A stretch of DNA of 64,000 bases, from positions 47,919 to 111,918 of the forward strand of contig JAENYU010000001.1 in the NCBI GenBank assembly GCA_016841625.1, written 5' to 3'. The stretch's first letter is position 1, and the number at the start of each line of letters is the position of its first letter. The DNA is from Methanobacteriota archaeon (GTDB lineage: Archaea; Halobacteriota; Methanosarcinia; Methanosarcinales; Methanosarcinaceae). The translations under genes were made by a program, and so were the position numbers. Under the pieces are notes generated by a model. The model searched no databases. It saw only the letters and a list, made by a program, of their open reading frames with translations, and was not told where the DNA came from. This document shows, piece by piece, positions 62,709-64,000 of this stretch.

Positions 62709-63884
62709 GTGAAAACTAAAGCAATGCTGAAACCGGTACTTATTGGAATTTTTTTGCTCCTGCTTGTTTCAAATGGGGGGCTTGCGGCCCAGAACAGTTC
62801 TTTGATCGACGAACTCTCGGGGGTAGATGTATTCCATCCGCCCGGGGAGGGGGATCCGGCATACCTGTACAACGAATGGCACTATTTCAATGTCATCGAT
62901 GAAGAGCAGAACCTATTAATCGTATGTGCTTTTAAATTGAACGGTGCCATCAATGCTGCCGAAGTGTTGCTGGGTTATTCTGCTAATGCGACCCCCGATT
63001 CGTTTTTCGGAATTTATCCTCTCGTTCCGGGGGTTGTGGAATATTCTTCCGAGTCCCCGAACGTTACAATCTCTAACAGTACGGTTATCTTGACCGAAGA
63101 GGGATATGACGTGCATATCGAATCCGATAACGGGGCAAAGGTTTTTGATGCACTCTTCATACCGGAAGTGGAACCGACTCCCGTATATAATGTGTCAGGA
63201 GTTCCCGGGCCCGGCATGGGAATAAGCTGGCTGGTAGCTTCCACGAAAATGACGGTTAATGGGACACTAACTGTTGACGGGCAAACATATACCCTTGATA
63301 ACAAAAGAGGGTACCACGACCACAACTGGGGTTACTGGTCCTGGGGAGACGACATTGGATGGGACTGGGGTCAGGTAACCCAGCTTAACTCTGGCTCGAA
63401 TGAAACTGATGTCGGGGAATATTCCCTTAGTTTTGGAAACATTACCAACGCTTCCCATACGCAATCGGAATTCTCGGTCCTGAATGTGTGGGAGGGCGAA
63501 AACATAACTGCCAGTTTCAGCGGGGATGAGTTGAAAATTGAGCATCATAACCTGACATATGTTAACGAAAACGTTACGGTGCCGTACCAGGGTGTAGTCC
63601 TGCCTCCCGGTTCCTTCCCTCTCCCCCTGGAAACAAGTATAAGCGCATCAAATGCTTCATCCCCTGATTCCGACAGTCTCGAAATCGGGTTCAACACGGA
63701 GCAATCCGTACCTCTCCCGGTGGTAATAATGGACGGAAGCGGAACTGTAAAATATCGGGTTATCTGGGAAATTATCGGGACCTATCAGGTCAACGGGACG
63801 ATAGACGGAAAACCGGTTTCATACACCTCAGACGGGTTTATGGAATATGTCTCGGGGGTGCCTACCTCGTCGGTTGCATCGTAA
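62709..63884 (+). CDS. Secreted CrtC/AttH-like (hydroxyneurosporene hydratase-like) lipocalin-fold protein
   Basis: A 391-aa exported protein. Signal peptide: KTKAMLKPVLIGIFLLLLVS, cleaved near GLAAQ. The mature part resembles the AttH/CrtC (SAV_4671-like) beta-barrel family: EWHYFNVIDEEQNL, then YTLDNKRGYHDHNWGYWSWG and WDWGQV with many Trp. This family includes carotenoid hydratases in bacteria; a carotenoid substrate is unlikely in a methanogen, and the ligand is unknown. Start GTG at 62709, with GGTGGGG about 8 nt upstream; an ATG at codon 6 is an alternative. Confidence 0.7.
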   Translation: MKTKAMLKPVLIGIFLLLLVSNGGLAAQNSSLIDELSGVDVFHPPGEGDPAYLYNEWHYFNVIDEEQNLLIVCAFKLNGAINAAEVLLGYSANATPDSFFGIYPLVPGVVEYSSESPNVTISNSTVILTEEGYDVHIESDNGAKVFDALFIPEVEPTPVYNVSGVPGPGMGISWLVASTKMTVNGTLTVDGQTYTLDNKRGYHDHNWGYWSWGDDIGWDWGQVTQLNSGSNETDVGEYSLSFGNITNASHTQSEFSVLNVWEGENITASFSGDELKIEHHNLTYVNENVTVPYQGVVLPPGSFPLPLETSISASNASSPDSDSLEIGFNTEQSVPLPVVIMDGSGTVKYRVIWEIIGTYQVNGTIDGKPVSYTSDGFMEYVSGVPTSSVAS

Positions 63885-63927
63885 ACGGAGCTTCTGGATA
63901 GATGATATTGATCTATCGGGATTCCAT

Positions 63928-64000
63928 GGCTGATTGAAAAGTTGATTGAAAAGTTGATTGAAAAGTTGATTGAAAAGTTGATTGAAAAGTTGATTGAAAA
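63928..64000. repeat. 12-bp tandem repeat running off the window end
   Basis: Unit TTGATTGAAAAG, at least six copies, downstream of the CrtC/AttH-like gene and continuing past 64000. Confidence 0.95.

Overview
The window is a stretch of chromosome from a methanogenic archaeon, almost certainly a Methanosarcina. The evidence is CofD (coenzyme F420), an FmdE-type protein, Sep-tRNA:Cys-tRNA synthase, archaeal RNA polymerase subunit L, exosome subunit Csl4, diphthamide enzyme Dph2, the HerA-NurA pair, PocR- and MEDS-type sensors, and long AT-rich intergenic regions. I cannot name the species.

Layout. 1-7.3 kb: a PHP-domain protein cut by the window edge, a predicted PD-(D/E)XK nuclease followed by a zinc-finger/AlbA (Schlafen-like) protein, then nurA-herA. 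7.5-13.3 kb: a hypothetical gene, tRNA-Pro(UGG), ubiX with an LpdD-like partner, an HD phosphohydrolase, cofD and a secreted FmdE-domain protein. 13.4-14.9 kb: a TnpB (IS1341/IS605-type) element. 15.1-20.8 kb: an information-processing block (hpt-like PRTase, dph2, METTL5-like methyltransferase, csl4, rpoL) and then SepCysS. 20.9-24.9 kb: an AAA+ ATPase behind three evenly spaced palindromes, a winged-helix regulator, a DUF2148 iron-sulfur protein and a LysA-like decarboxylase. 25.1-33 kb: tRNA-Gly(CCC), a gene bracketed by a duplicated thioesterase 3' end, small membrane proteins, a flavin/ferredoxin protein, a geranylgeranyl-reductase-like flavoprotein and an NlpC/P60-like peptidase. 33.2-34.8 kb: a deleted TnpB-type element next to a complete ISH3-like insertion sequence with terminal repeats and a 5-bp target duplication. 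34.8-45.9 kb: an ICMT-like methyltransferase, a winged-helix regulator, several very small zinc or membrane proteins, rhodanese, Maf, CysRS, a membrane-anchored Trypco1-domain protein, a beta-propeller surface protein and a metallophosphoesterase. 46.3-55.1 kb: two sensor histidine kinases, a frameshifted MEDS-domain relic, a truncated second copy of the phosphoesterase and an Lhr-type helicase. 55.2-62.4 kb is AT-rich accessory DNA: a two-gene membrane/soluble module, a cysK-cysE-GTPase operon, a ~165-bp repeat family, a MntA-HepT toxin-antitoxin pair, a small antitoxin-like gene and an orphan HicB. The window ends with a secreted CrtC/AttH-like protein and a 12-bp tandem repeat.

How the genes work together. 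Three cysteine routes lie in one window: tRNA-dependent synthesis (SepCysS), direct charging (CysRS), and free cysteine synthesis (CysE/CysK). The last is fused into an operon with an unusual EF-1A/CysN-like GTPase whose G3 and G4 motifs deviate from consensus. This operon, together with the dispersed ~165-bp repeats that end in a promoter-like AT-rich block upstream of both cysK and the toxin-antitoxin genes, is my best candidate for an undescribed system. Other points to follow up: the 33-bp-spaced operators before the AAA+ ATPase, the direct repeats around the 25.35-25.91 kb gene, and several overlooked small genes with strong Shine-Dalgarno sites.
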